Source: Fibrobacterota bacterium
GTDB taxonomy: Bacteria > Fibrobacterota > Chitinivibrionia > Chitinivibrionales > Chitinispirillaceae
Direction of reading: 5' to 3'
Length of the DNA: 64,000 bases
Assembly: GCA_023459055.1 (NCBI GenBank)
Contig: JAEWVR010000026.1
Location: 115,976-179,975, forward strand
In this document: positions 1 to 8,518 of the stretch, piece after piece
Layout of the letters: each line of letters opens with the position of its first letter
Position numbering within the stretch: position 1 is the first letter of the stretch
Position numbers and translations under genes: made by a program
The notes under the pieces: generated by a model
Told to the model about the DNA's origin: nothing
The model's database searches: none
What the model saw: only the letters and a program-made list of their open reading frames with translations

Positions 1-1
1 T

Positions 2-145
2 GCACGCGAGCGGGAAAACAAGCTGTGGAATAAAATTGTGTTTACAGTAAATGGAATCTCCATTATAATGTTGTTTATTGCTCTTTGCAGATACAGAATT
101 TTTATTAAAGAGTATTTCTGTTTAGCAATATCTGATTTTACATAG
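2..145 (+). CDS. C-terminal fragment of a membrane protein (5' end outside window)
   Basis: An open frame runs in from the left edge and stops with TAG at 143-145, giving 47 residues. It starts with a charged stretch (ARERENKLWNK), then one hydrophobic segment (VFTVNGISIIMLFIAL) and a short basic tail (RYRIFIKE). A charged linker, one transmembrane helix and an arginine-containing tail is a common ending for membrane proteins, including GldG-like ABC transporter subunits, but the fragment is too short to assign. It could also be a chance open frame, since no upstream sequence is available. No other gene is visible before the peroxiredoxin. Confidence 0.35.
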   Translation, partial: ARERENKLWNKIVFTVNGISIIMLFIALCRYRIFIKEYFCLAISDFT

Positions 146-206
146 CCGTATAATCGAGTTAAGTTTCTCAAATGGTTTCTATTATTTACCCTATATGGGA
201 GGTTTT

Positions 207-722
207 ATGAAAAAAACGATTGTACTTCTACTCTCATTGGTACTTACGCATGCCTTTGCAAAAGTGCCATCGGTTGGTGATTCTGCATATTTATTCAGTC
301 TTAAGGATGAAACAGGTGCTACGATTAATCTGGCAGATTTTAAAGGTGATAAGTATGTTGTTCTTATTTTTTATCCAGGTGATGAAACTCCGGTATGTAC
401 GCAGCAACTTTGTGAAATTCGTGATGAATATGCTGCGTTTACCAATAGTAACGCAGCCGTTTTCGGTGTTAATCCTGCATCTGATAAATCACATAAGAAA
501 TTTTCAGATAAGCATAAATTTCAGTTTCCATTACTTATTGATCAGGATGCCGCTGTTGCCAAAGCATATGGCGTAAAGGGTGCCGTAATGAATAAACGGT
601 TTGTTTTTGTAATTAATCCTGATGGGAAAATTGTGTTTGCTAAAAAAGGAAAACCGCCGGTTTCTGAAATACTGCAAAGTATCAATAATCCGTCAGATAC
701 GCTTAAGGAAATTCAACGCTGA
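207..722 (+). CDS. Exported peroxiredoxin, BCP/AhpC-TSA family
   Basis: Thiol peroxidase of the thioredoxin fold that reduces hydrogen peroxide and organic hydroperoxides. The motif FYPGDETPVCTQQLC carries the peroxidatic cysteine after TPV and a second cysteine five residues later, the spacing seen in atypical 2-Cys BCP/PrxQ enzymes. The start at 207 is chosen because GGGAGG at 197-202 lies just upstream; an earlier in-frame ATG at 195 overlaps that site. The N-terminus (MKKTIVLLLSLVLTHAFA) is a clear signal peptide with a likely cleavage after AFA, so the enzyme should work in the periplasm. Most BCP proteins are cytoplasmic, which makes the export notable. It stands alone. Confidence 0.9.
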   Translation: MKKTIVLLLSLVLTHAFAKVPSVGDSAYLFSLKDETGATINLADFKGDKYVVLIFYPGDETPVCTQQLCEIRDEYAAFTNSNAAVFGVNPASDKSHKKFSDKHKFQFPLLIDQDAAVAKAYGVKGAVMNKRFVFVINPDGKIVFAKKGKPPVSEILQSINNPSDTLKEIQR

Positions 723-1006
723 TGAAATACGGATGCATTAAAAAGCAAGAATAAATTATTATTCCAATATACTTGCAGTATAGTTTTTCAAATAATATTT
801 TAATTATGCATTAACCTGAAACAATCAACACCTGGAATTAGATTTTTCTTGCTCCGGGAAGTAGTTTTAAAGATTCCTTGGTATTTATAAAATAACTGTA
901 ATTTTTATAAATTGTGTGTGTTGATCAAATAGGGTAAATAATGCCTGCGGTTGCATTAGAAAAAATTAACATTTAAATTATCACCCCAGTAAGAGCGGGA
1001 GGTCGA

Positions 1007-1537
1007 ATGAAAAGACTTTTTAGTATTGCTGTTTTTGTTGTAATTGCACTGGGTCTGAGTTTTACCGGTTGTAGCAAGAAGGTTACAAAGGTTGAGCAGA
1101 CTCCACCACCACCACCTCCTCCTCCACCACCGCCACCTCCACCGCCGCCGCCTCCACCGCCGCCACCTCCACCAGAGGATATCAGCGGGCAGCTTCAGGC
1201 GTTGTTACAGCCGGTTTATTTCGAATTTGACAGATATGATCTTAAGCCGGAAGCAATCAGTACACTTGAGAGGCTTGCAAGCTTTGTCAGAGAACATGAT
1301 GGTGTCCGTTTAATGGCTGAAGGGCATGCAGATGAACGTGGCTCGTCAGAGTACAACATGGGACTTGGTGAAAACCGTGCAAAAGCCGCAAAAAATTACC
1401 TGACTTCATATGGCATTTCATCTGATCGTATCGAGACTACATCGTATGGTAAAGAACGCCCTGCGAATTTTAGCTGTAGTGATGAAGATTGTCACTCAAA
1501 GAATCGTCGGGTAGAGTGGCGTGTTCTTGCAAAATAA
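1007..1537 (+). CDS. pal: Pal-like peptidoglycan-associated lipoprotein with polyproline linker
   Basis: Outer-membrane lipoprotein that binds peptidoglycan through an OmpA-like domain and normally partners the Tol system. Residues 1-21 are a lipoprotein signal ending FTG, with Cys22 as the lipidation site. Residues 33-56 are 24 consecutive prolines. The OmpA domain (about 66-176) contains VYFEFDRYDL and a peptidoglycan-binding stretch EGHADERGSSEYNMGLGENR, which is typical of Pal. The ribosome site GGGAGG is 5 bases before the ATG. No tolA, tolB, tolQ or tolR gene is present nearby, so it is separated from the usual operon. A strong terminator follows. The length of 176 residues is normal for Pal. 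Confidence 0.9.
   Translation: MKRLFSIAVFVVIALGLSFTGCSKKVTKVEQTPPPPPPPPPPPPPPPPPPPPPPPPEDISGQLQALLQPVYFEFDRYDLKPEAISTLERLASFVREHDGVRLMAEGHADERGSSEYNMGLGENRAKAAKNYLTSYGISSDRIETTSYGKERPANFSCSDEDCHSKNRRVEWRVLAK
1103..1174 (+). repeat. Run of 24 proline codons in pal
   Basis: Twenty-four proline codons in a row, using CCA, CCT and CCG in mixed order rather than one repeated triplet. The mixed codons mean the tract is less prone to slippage than a pure repeat and suggest selection for polyproline itself. It would form a stiff polyproline-II rod between the lipid anchor and the OmpA domain. Confidence 0.95.
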
Positions 1538-1563
1538 GTAACTAATTTGTTTTTGTGACACAT

Positions 1564-1595
1564 AAAAAGCTGCCTCATGAGGCAGCTTTTTTTTT
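1564..1595 (+). terminator. Rho-independent terminator after pal
   Basis: A perfect self-complementary stem (AGCTGCCTCATGAGGCAGCT, 1568-1587) is followed by nine thymines (1587-1595). It lies about 30 bases after the pal stop codon and is a textbook intrinsic terminator. Confidence 0.93.
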
Positions 1596-1702
1596 GCCAA
1601 ATTTTATATCAACTTTTTTCCTGTTATTGAAAGTTCTCTGTTGCACTCCTCTTGTCTTTATGTAATACTATAAAATCAACGAAGTTACCGGCAGGAATGC
1701 AC

Positions 1703-2872
1703 ATGGAATGTCAAAATGATGATGTATCAAAACAGGAACACTGCTCCCGTAAAATCCAGGTTAGTAAGCGGGAACTTGAGACTGTCTTTGATGCAATCGA
1801 CACCATGATCTGTATCGTTGACATTAATTTGAATATTGTCAGGGTGAATAAAGGGTATGCCGCTTTTGTTGGCCGGGAAATAAAGGCATTACTCGGAAAA
1901 AAGTGTCATGAAATATTTTTTAACTGCAATAGTCAATGTGTCGATTGTCCCTGTCTGGCCACATTTAAAACCGGCAAAGCAGTTGTTAATAAACGATTTA
2001 TTAAAAAAAATCCGGAAGATATCAGGTACTTTGAGGTAAAAACATTTCCAGTACTTGATTCATCGGGAATCCTTGTCCATGTCATAGAATTTATCAATGA
2101 TGTAACCGACGAAAAACGGATGATAGAACAGTTTATAAGATCGGAAAAACTTGCAAGCATTGGTGTGATGACTGCTGGTATTGCGCATGAAATGAACAAT
2201 CCATTGTCCGGCATTAGCGGTACAGCGGTCAATCTTCTTGAAAAACCTGAAAAATATGGACTTAATGATAAGGGTATCAGCCGTGTCGCGACAATCCTTG
2301 AATCAGCAGCACGTGCGACAGTCATAATGAAAGATCTTTTGCATCTGTCAAAAAAAAATGAATCAATGCATATTTTGGTCGATCTCAACAGATTGCTGAT
2401 AAAAACAACCAATGCAATACATCTTGAAGGGGCGGGTGATATTCAGAAAAAATTTATCCTTGATGAATCATTACCGTTTGTTCATTGTGATCCTTCACGG
2501 ATTGAACAGGTCATTATGAATATCGTTACGAATGCAATTCAATCTGTTATGGAAAAAAAACTGCGTATGTCAGCTGAGGGGAAGAAATATATCGGGCGGA
2601 TTGTGGTCGGATCACAAAAACAACCTACAACTGCTCTTATTACCATTGCTGATAATGGAATAGGTATCAACCCGGATATCCGGAGAAAAATATTTGATCC
2701 ATTTTTCAGCACCAAACCAGCCGGCCAGGGAACCGGACTGGGCCTGAGTGTAAGCCATCGGATAATTGAGGAACATCAGGGTAGAATTTATTTTGACTCC
2801 ATTGATGAAACTACAAAATTCTCAATAGAACTACCGTTGGAAAGTGCTGGTACAATAACTAAAGAGGAATAA
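1703..2872 (+). CDS. PAS-domain sensor histidine kinase (NtrB/AtoS type)
   Basis: Cytoplasmic two-component kinase. A PAS domain spans about residues 20-140 and contains a cysteine cluster (CHEIFFNCNSQCVDCPC) that could hold a metal or respond to redox state. The HisKA segment SEKLASIGVMTAGIAHEMNNP carries the phospho-accepting His162, and the ATPase domain has the N box (NIVTNAIQS), DNGIGI and GTGLGLS motifs. No transmembrane segment is present, so the signal should be internal. I chose ATG 1703 because AGGA lies 6 bases upstream; a TTG at 1652 and an ATG at 1697 are possible longer starts. The receiver protein 66 bases downstream is the likely partner. Confidence 0.88.
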   Translation: MECQNDDVSKQEHCSRKIQVSKRELETVFDAIDTMICIVDINLNIVRVNKGYAAFVGREIKALLGKKCHEIFFNCNSQCVDCPCLATFKTGKAVVNKRFIKKNPEDIRYFEVKTFPVLDSSGILVHVIEFINDVTDEKRMIEQFIRSEKLASIGVMTAGIAHEMNNPLSGISGTAVNLLEKPEKYGLNDKGISRVATILESAARATVIMKDLLHLSKKNESMHILVDLNRLLIKTTNAIHLEGAGDIQKKFILDESLPFVHCDPSRIEQVIMNIVTNAIQSVMEKKLRMSAEGKKYIGRIVVGSQKQPTTALITIADNGIGINPDIRRKIFDPFFSTKPAGQGTGLGLSVSHRIIEEHQGRIYFDSIDETTKFSIELPLESAGTITKEE

Positions 2873-2938
2873 TGTCTCTGCAACCCATGTGATAGTTTTC
2901 AGCGGATAAAACAGAGGCTAATAAAAAAAGGATTCTCT

Positions 2939-3859
2939 ATGTCTTCAAGCGTTAATCTGAAAAAATACAGGATTCTGGTAGTGGATGATGAGAAGGCCAT
3001 ACGCCTGATGCTCCTTGATTTTCTGGAGGAAAAGTACACCGTGAGAACTGCTGATAATGGCGATGATGCCTGGAAATTGCTTGAGAACGATCACTTTGAC
3101 CTGGTGATCTCGGATATCAATATGCCCGGAATCAGCGGTCCGAAACTGCTTTCAGAAATTAGGAAAAAATACCCTGAAACACGAGTCGCACTGATCACTG
3201 CTTATAATGTTGATGATTACGTAAGGGTTGCAAAAGAAAACTCGATTACAAATATCATTCCCAAAACAGTACCGTTTAACTTCACAGAACTTGATGCGCT
3301 GGTGTATGGACTTCTAAGCGGTGATGTATTCGGATTGGGAAAATATCTTGATGATGGCATGACAGTACTTGACTCTACCTGGATCAAATCGTCTTATGAG
3401 GCACGTGATGCACGTGAGCGGGTTGTTGATGTTTTGGAAAATAAGTTTGGCACATCGGGAGATATGAAATTGATCTTTGATGAAATTGTTACCAATGCGA
3501 TTTATCATGCACCGACACTCAGTGATGGTACTGAGAAGTATCAGGAATTTTCGGATGTCACCCTTGAACCTCAGGAATATATATATGTAGAGTGTGGCTA
3601 TGATAATGAAAAATATGCCGTTTCAATAACTGATTACCAGGGTAAATTAACCAAGGAGACTGTTCTCTACAAAATAGATCGTCAAATTACCGGTGAGGGA
3701 CTACTGGATGACAGTGGTAGAGGTATTCACATGAGCAGGTTGTTTGCAGATCGTATGATAATTAATATCGAGCCTGGAAAAAGAACCGAAGTAATACTGC
3801 TGAATTATTTTTCACATAAGTACCGAGGGTATAAACCGTTATACATCAATGAATTATGA
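2939..3859 (+). CDS. Response regulator with C-terminal GHKL (anti-sigma-kinase-like) ATPase
   Basis: A receiver domain (about 10-125) has the acidic pair VVDDE, the phospho-accepting Asp59 in SDINMPG, Thr87 and Lys109, all in expected places. Instead of a DNA-binding output, the C-terminal half (about 155-300) looks like the small HATPase_c_2 domain of RsbW/SpoIIAB proteins: FDEIVTNAIYHA is the N box and SGRGIHMSRLFAD the later glycine-containing motif. It probably receives phosphate from the preceding kinase and changes the activity of a protein partner. No anti-anti-sigma factor is encoded next to it. An AAGGA site precedes ATG 2939. Confidence 0.82.
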   Translation: MSSSVNLKKYRILVVDDEKAIRLMLLDFLEEKYTVRTADNGDDAWKLLENDHFDLVISDINMPGISGPKLLSEIRKKYPETRVALITAYNVDDYVRVAKENSITNIIPKTVPFNFTELDALVYGLLSGDVFGLGKYLDDGMTVLDSTWIKSSYEARDARERVVDVLENKFGTSGDMKLIFDEIVTNAIYHAPTLSDGTEKYQEFSDVTLEPQEYIYVECGYDNEKYAVSITDYQGKLTKETVLYKIDRQITGEGLLDDSGRGIHMSRLFADRMIINIEPGKRTEVILLNYFSHKYRGYKPLYINEL

Positions 3860-4074
3860 TTTTACATGTTCGGCGTGTCACAAATAGTGGTATCATCACA
3901 GCGCGTAGCTTCATTTCAAATCGAAATAGTTAAAATTATAAATTATAAAAAACCCAAAAACGTGCTAAAAAAGAGCTATAATTGTATTAGTAAAAATTAA
4001 AAAAAAATCATATCTTTAGACAGGTGTGAAAAATATTATTTTCAGCTGGTAATGTTTTTTATCATGAAGGAGTT

Positions 4075-4860
4075 ATGGTGATCAATCGATGTCGTGGACG
4101 CAAAATCAAACTTCAGGGTTTTAACAATCTTACGAAATCGCTAAGTTTCAATATTTATGATATCTGCTATGCCCGTTCCCGTGCGTCACAGATTGATTAT
4201 CTCGAATACATTGATGATGTCTACAATTCTGAAAAGCTCAGGGCAATTGCGGAGGATGTAACAAAGATCATTGATGCAAAGATTGTAAATATTTCAACAC
4301 AGGATTATATCCCAAGAGGTGCAAGTGTTACAGTACTTATCAATGAGGGGCATCATACGGCAGGTACCGATGGCGTTCTTGCGCATCTTGATAAAAGCCA
4401 CATTGCAGCACATACCTACCCGGAAAATAATTCAAATACTGGTATATCAACATTCAGGGTGGACATTGATGTGTCAACCTGTGGAATGATTTCACCTTTA
4501 CGCGCACTCGATTATCTGATTGATAGCTTTGATTCAGATGTCGTGCTGATGGACTACAGGGTTCGCGGTTTTACCCGTGATGTAAACGGGAGGAAAGTAT
4601 ATATAGATCATGATATAACATCCGTGCAGGATTACATATCAGATGAAATACTTGATAAGTATACAGCATACGATATCAACATTGTTTCTGATAATATCTT
4701 TCATACAAAAATGATGCTTAAAAATTTCAGACTGGAAAATTATCTGTTTGGTACTGACAGCGCAAAAATGTCAAAGGCGGAGGGTACCCGCGTTAGAACC
4801 CTCCTTAAAAAGGAGATGCAGGAGATATTTGAATGCAGAAACATATTCGAGCGGGAATAG
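4075..4860 (+). CDS. speD: S-adenosylmethionine decarboxylase proenzyme (SpeD, E. coli type)
   Basis: Makes decarboxylated S-adenosylmethionine, the aminopropyl donor for spermidine. The protein matches the long E. coli-type class in length (261 residues) and motifs: DKSHIAAHTYPE contains the self-cleavage site, with Ser108 becoming the pyruvoyl group, and STCGMISPL, DYRVRGFTRDVNG and DHDITS follow in order. AAGGAG (4067-4072) lies only two bases before ATG 4075, so the GTG at 4078 may be the actual start. It overlaps speE by 28 bases, which indicates a translationally coupled operon for spermidine synthesis. Confidence 0.95.
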   Translation: MVINRCRGRKIKLQGFNNLTKSLSFNIYDICYARSRASQIDYLEYIDDVYNSEKLRAIAEDVTKIIDAKIVNISTQDYIPRGASVTVLINEGHHTAGTDGVLAHLDKSHIAAHTYPENNSNTGISTFRVDIDVSTCGMISPLRALDYLIDSFDSDVVLMDYRVRGFTRDVNGRKVYIDHDITSVQDYISDEILDKYTAYDINIVSDNIFHTKMMLKNFRLENYLFGTDSAKMSKAEGTRVRTLLKKEMQEIFECRNIFERE

Positions 4861-5795
4861 GTAACATAAGTAGAATTGCTCCCGGAAGAAAGCTGTATAC
4901 AGAAGCGCTGAATCCGTATTTTGGCTATTTCTATACAATCAAGCAATCGTTACTGAAGCAAAAAACAAAATATCAGCAGATTGAGCTGGTTGATACTGAT
5001 GAATTTGGTAAAGTTATGCTTCTTGATGAAATAACGCAGGTGGCGGAACGCAAAGATTATGATTATCATGAAACAATGGTACATCCGGCTTTGTGTTCTC
5101 ATCCCGATCCGCAGCATGTTCTGGTGATCGGTGGCGGTGATGGTGGTATATTGCGAGAAGTACTCAAATATAAATGTGTCAGGAGTGCAGAGATTGCGGA
5201 GCTTGATGATGGTGTGATTGAGTTTTCAAAAAAATATCTGACGTCAGTTCATGATGGGTGTTTTGATGATCCGCGGGTTGTGATTAATATTGTTGATGGT
5301 CGCAAATATCTGAAATCCTGCAAAGGTCGGTTCGATGTGATCATTATGGATATGACTGATCCCTTTGGGCCATCACAGATGCTCTATACACGGGAATTTT
5401 ACCGAAGTGTAAAAAAATCATTCAAGAACGAAAATGGTATTTTTGTTATGCACTCAGAATCTCCGGTCTCACGTCCTCAGGCATTTTCGTGTATTCAGAA
5501 AACACTGAACAGCGTTTTTTCTAATGTAAATCCTTTTTATTTGTATATTCACATGTATGCTGTATTGTGGTCGGTCACAATCAGCTCCGAAAAGATAAAC
5601 GCATCATTGATCAAACCATCCGTTATCGATCGACGGCTGGTAAAAAACAATCTAAGTGGTTTGCGTGTGTATAATGGCGCCACACATATTTCAATGCAGG
5701 CGGAATTTCCCTATATAAGCCAGTTATTGAAAGAAGGGCCGGCAAGAGTTATTACAGACGCAAAGCCCGATTTTCCTGATGATTTCATTACATGA
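4833..5795 (+). CDS. speE: Spermidine synthase (aminopropyltransferase)
   Basis: Transfers the aminopropyl group from decarboxylated S-adenosylmethionine to putrescine. The family motifs are all visible: DYHETMVHPAL for the substrate side, VIGGGDGGILREVLKY for nucleotide binding, VVINIVDGRKYL, and IIMDMTDPFGPSQMLY with the catalytic aspartate. The start overlaps the end of speD and has AGGAG 8 bases upstream. At 320 residues it is somewhat longer than the usual 280-300. The direct neighbours, a decarboxylase making putrescine and SpeD making the donor, complete the pathway. Confidence 0.95.
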   Translation: MQKHIRAGIGNISRIAPGRKLYTEALNPYFGYFYTIKQSLLKQKTKYQQIELVDTDEFGKVMLLDEITQVAERKDYDYHETMVHPALCSHPDPQHVLVIGGGDGGILREVLKYKCVRSAEIAELDDGVIEFSKKYLTSVHDGCFDDPRVVINIVDGRKYLKSCKGRFDVIIMDMTDPFGPSQMLYTREFYRSVKKSFKNENGIFVMHSESPVSRPQAFSCIQKTLNSVFSNVNPFYLYIHMYAVLWSVTISSEKINASLIKPSVIDRRLVKNNLSGLRVYNGATHISMQAEFPYISQLLKEGPARVITDAKPDFPDDFIT

Positions 5796-5826
5796 TTCAA
5801 GGTAAGGAGTATTAAGTAGAGCAGGT

Positions 5827-6927
5827 ATGGAGTTTTCTAAAATCCAGGAATTGGTAGCCCGGCATGGGACACCGGTTTTGTTCTTGTCCGAAAGCAGACT
5901 CAGGGACGGTTATCGTAATCTCAAAGCAGCGCTTCCGGGGGTTGATCTTTATTATGCTGTAAAGTCGAACGCGACCAGGGAAATCGTGTCGATCTTAAAT
6001 ACAGAAGATGCGTTCTTTGATGTATGTACAAATGGCGAAATTGACATACTTAAAAGCTGCGATATCACCGCAGACAGATGTATTCATACACATCCAATCA
6101 AGCGCGACAGTGACATACGTTACGCAGTAGAGTATGGTATGCCTTGGTTCGTTGCGGATAATGAGGATGAACTGTATAAATTCATTCCTTATAAAGATAA
6201 ACTTCGCCTTTTAATACGAATGAGTATTCAGAATCCGGGCTGTCTTGTCAACCTGAGTGCAAAGTTCGGCGTGGTACCTGAAAAAACCTGGGATCTGATT
6301 ATTAAAGCACACGATCTTGGGCTTAATGTCGGTGGAATAAGCTTTCATGCCGGCTCGCAAAATGAGAGTCCGCTCAAATATATAGAAGCACTTGAATATT
6401 GCCGTGATATCTGTAAAAAAGCAGCGTTGAAAGGGATCAATATTGAAGTAATTGATATCGGCGGCGGTTTTCCGATCAATTATCTGACACCGGTATTACC
6501 AATGGCACAGTTCTGCCAACCGATTGTTGATTATCTTGATCGCTATTTTTCAAGTTACCGGATCATTGCTGAGCCAGGTCGTGTTCTCAGTGGCCCGACG
6601 ATGACACTTGCAACAAAGGTGATGGGACGATCTTTACGAAATGAAAGATGGTGGTACTATCTTGATGAAGGTGTATATGGATCATTTTCCGGTAAAATGT
6701 ATGACCATGCGGACTATCCGATGTTTCTTGAACGTACGGGTGAACGTTTTAACTCTGTACTGGCAGGACCGACATGTGATTCTATTGATGTCCTTTACGA
6801 AAACATAAGTCTGCCATTGCTTGAAATCGGGGAGATGCTTATTTTTGAGTCTATGGGAGCATATACAACAGCGAGTGCATCAAATTTTAACGGGTTCCCT
6901 AAAGCAAAGATTGTAGTTGTTGATTAA
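5827..6927 (+). CDS. PLP-dependent ornithine/lysine-type decarboxylase (alanine racemase fold)
   Basis: Member of the fold-III decarboxylase family that includes eukaryotic ornithine decarboxylase. Lys46 in YYAVKSNA should bind PLP; His174 in FHAGSQ, the glycine loop IGGGFP and EPGR (249-252) contact the cofactor; Cys317 in GPTCDSID is the active-site cysteine from the partner subunit. From its place between two aminopropyltransferase genes it most likely makes putrescine from ornithine. A notable difference is YLDEGVYGSF, where family members usually have DG before VYGSF, so Glu281 replaces an aspartate that in ODC faces the substrate side chain. Lysine or another diamino acid is therefore possible. 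The ribosome site before ATG 5827 is weak. Confidence 0.88.
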   Translation: MEFSKIQELVARHGTPVLFLSESRLRDGYRNLKAALPGVDLYYAVKSNATREIVSILNTEDAFFDVCTNGEIDILKSCDITADRCIHTHPIKRDSDIRYAVEYGMPWFVADNEDELYKFIPYKDKLRLLIRMSIQNPGCLVNLSAKFGVVPEKTWDLIIKAHDLGLNVGGISFHAGSQNESPLKYIEALEYCRDICKKAALKGINIEVIDIGGGFPINYLTPVLPMAQFCQPIVDYLDRYFSSYRIIAEPGRVLSGPTMTLATKVMGRSLRNERWWYYLDEGVYGSFSGKMYDHADYPMFLERTGERFNSVLAGPTCDSIDVLYENISLPLLEIGEMLIFESMGAYTTASASNFNGFPKAKIVVVD

Positions 6928-7011
6928 GTGATACTTATTTTATTTAATATCTGATTGCCTTTGGCTGTCGCGGCCAAAAATGGCCGAAAACTTAACACTT
7001 GTGAGGTGAGC

Positions 7012-7887
7012 ATGAACAGCCTTATAAAATTTACTACGGAGAGCGGATCATCACTCTGGATCAAAAATCTGATCCATGGAATGTCCGGACTTACCATTCG
7101 CGCAAAACACGCTGTTTTTTGTGACTCAAGTCCATTTCAGAAAATTGAGGTTTTTGATACCTATAGTTTCGGGATGGTGATGTGCCTTGGGGGAACTGTT
7201 GTTCTAACAGAGTACGATAGTGACATATACCACGAAATGATGACTCATCCGGTGATGTTAATGATGAAAAAACCACAGCGGATTTGTATTATTGGGGGTG
7301 GTGATGGCGGGTGTTTGCGGGAGGTACTTAAACACGATACGGTTTCATCTGTGGTGATTGTGGAAATTGACAAAATGGTTACCGATACCGTGAAACGTTT
7401 TTTCTCCGATTTGTCAAAAGGGTTTGATGATCCGAGAGCGCAGGTTGTATATGATGATGGATATAACTATCTGAAGTCAAATATGGACAAATTTGATGTT
7501 ATTATCGTTGATTCATACGATCCGGGCGGGCCTGTCGGTTCGCTTGAAACAGCGGATTTTTATTCAATTGTTGCACAACGACTTGCCGATGATGGCATTG
7601 TGGTATTTCAGACGTATTCTCCTACTGTCAATGGTGAGTTTTTACGTAATACCTACCGGAGCGCTTCAGCGTTATTTCAGAAAACAAAACCATATATCTG
7701 TTCGATGCACTCATTTCCTGAGGGAATCTGTAGTTTTCTTGCATGTGCTAAAAATGGCAACGTGTTTGAAAATTTTGAGAAATCGCGTTATGAATCGATT
7801 GCCGAGTGTTGTAATTACTATAACGACGATGTACATACGGGGGCGTTTTTGCTTCCACAGCATATTAAAAGACTGTTACGTAGTTAA
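7012..7887 (+). CDS. Second spermidine synthase-like aminopropyltransferase
   Basis: A second SpeE homologue of 291 residues, with YHEMMTHPVM, IIGGGDGGCLREVLKH, VEIDKMV, DDGYNYL and DSYDPGGPVGS in the standard order. It differs clearly from the first SpeE, so it is not a recent duplicate and may use another acceptor (for example spermidine or a diamine other than putrescine). I place the start at ATG 7012, which follows GAGG at 7003-7006; a TTG at 6955 would add 19 residues with no conserved content. A small hairpin (CGGCCA AAAA TGGCCG, 6971-6986) sits between it and the decarboxylase and may weaken read-through or stabilise a processed end. Confidence 0.9.
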   Translation: MNSLIKFTTESGSSLWIKNLIHGMSGLTIRAKHAVFCDSSPFQKIEVFDTYSFGMVMCLGGTVVLTEYDSDIYHEMMTHPVMLMMKKPQRICIIGGGDGGCLREVLKHDTVSSVVIVEIDKMVTDTVKRFFSDLSKGFDDPRAQVVYDDGYNYLKSNMDKFDVIIVDSYDPGGPVGSLETADFYSIVAQRLADDGIVVFQTYSPTVNGEFLRNTYRSASALFQKTKPYICSMHSFPEGICSFLACAKNGNVFENFEKSRYESIAECCNYYNDDVHTGAFLLPQHIKRLLRS

Positions 7888-8123
7888 CGAATCAGCCTTG
7901 AACAGGTTGATGGCGTAATTTATGTTATAAAGGATGCGTGGTGATGCAGACATTGTTTTAATGTGTCAGCATACACAACGATCCGGACAGTTCAGTGTCG
8001 ATGAATTTGCCTGTAAAATCATGGCAAAAGTAGGAAAATGAAATTTAGTTATTCAGATCTGTCAGATAAAATTGTGTTAATAACTACATACCCTGTAATT
8101 ATGTGCCTTCCTGAGATATACCC

Positions 8124-8288
8124 ATGGAAATTGTTACCATAATCTGGATTGTAATATTTTTTTTATTTGTATTAACACTACTGTTTATCTGGAGTAAGCT
8201 GTATCTGCTTAATAAAAGAATTCAGTCTGTTTCTACTATAGTCAATGAATTAAACACACTGGATCAGCAGTTTATAAAAAAAATATAG
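8124..8288 (+). CDS. Small single-pass membrane protein
   Basis: A 54-residue open frame with a strongly hydrophobic N-terminal helix (IVTIIWIVIFFLFVLTLLFIW) and a charged, probably helical tail ending QQFIKKI. The layout is the same as the first 50 residues of the next gene: N-terminal membrane anchor then amphipathic helix. The upstream sequence has only a weak GAG. No family is recognised; support rests on the coding-like hydrophobic pattern and the position in an otherwise empty 630-base gap. Confidence 0.45.
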   Translation: MEIVTIIWIVIFFLFVLTLLFIWSKLYLLNKRIQSVSTIVNELNTLDQQFIKKI

Positions 8289-8518
8289 GATAAAGAATCG
8301 AATCAGGCTCGATTTTTTACTATCGAAAGGGGGTAGGCGGCAAGAGTTTGAATTGTTGATCATGCGGGTATTAGACATCTTTGAATTTGGCATCAAGTGC
8401 ATGAACAGAAATGAAACGCGCTTAACTTTTTTTGCATAAACCGGAATTGAGATCGCTGCGCGTATTAAAAGACTCAATTATTATGCACTGATAATTAAAC
8501 ATTTATGGAGACGTTAAC

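Noticed and set aside
6955..7011. TTG start extending the second SpeE by 19 residues
   Set aside because: The extension has no conserved content and a hairpin falls inside it; ATG 7012 has a proper ribosome site.
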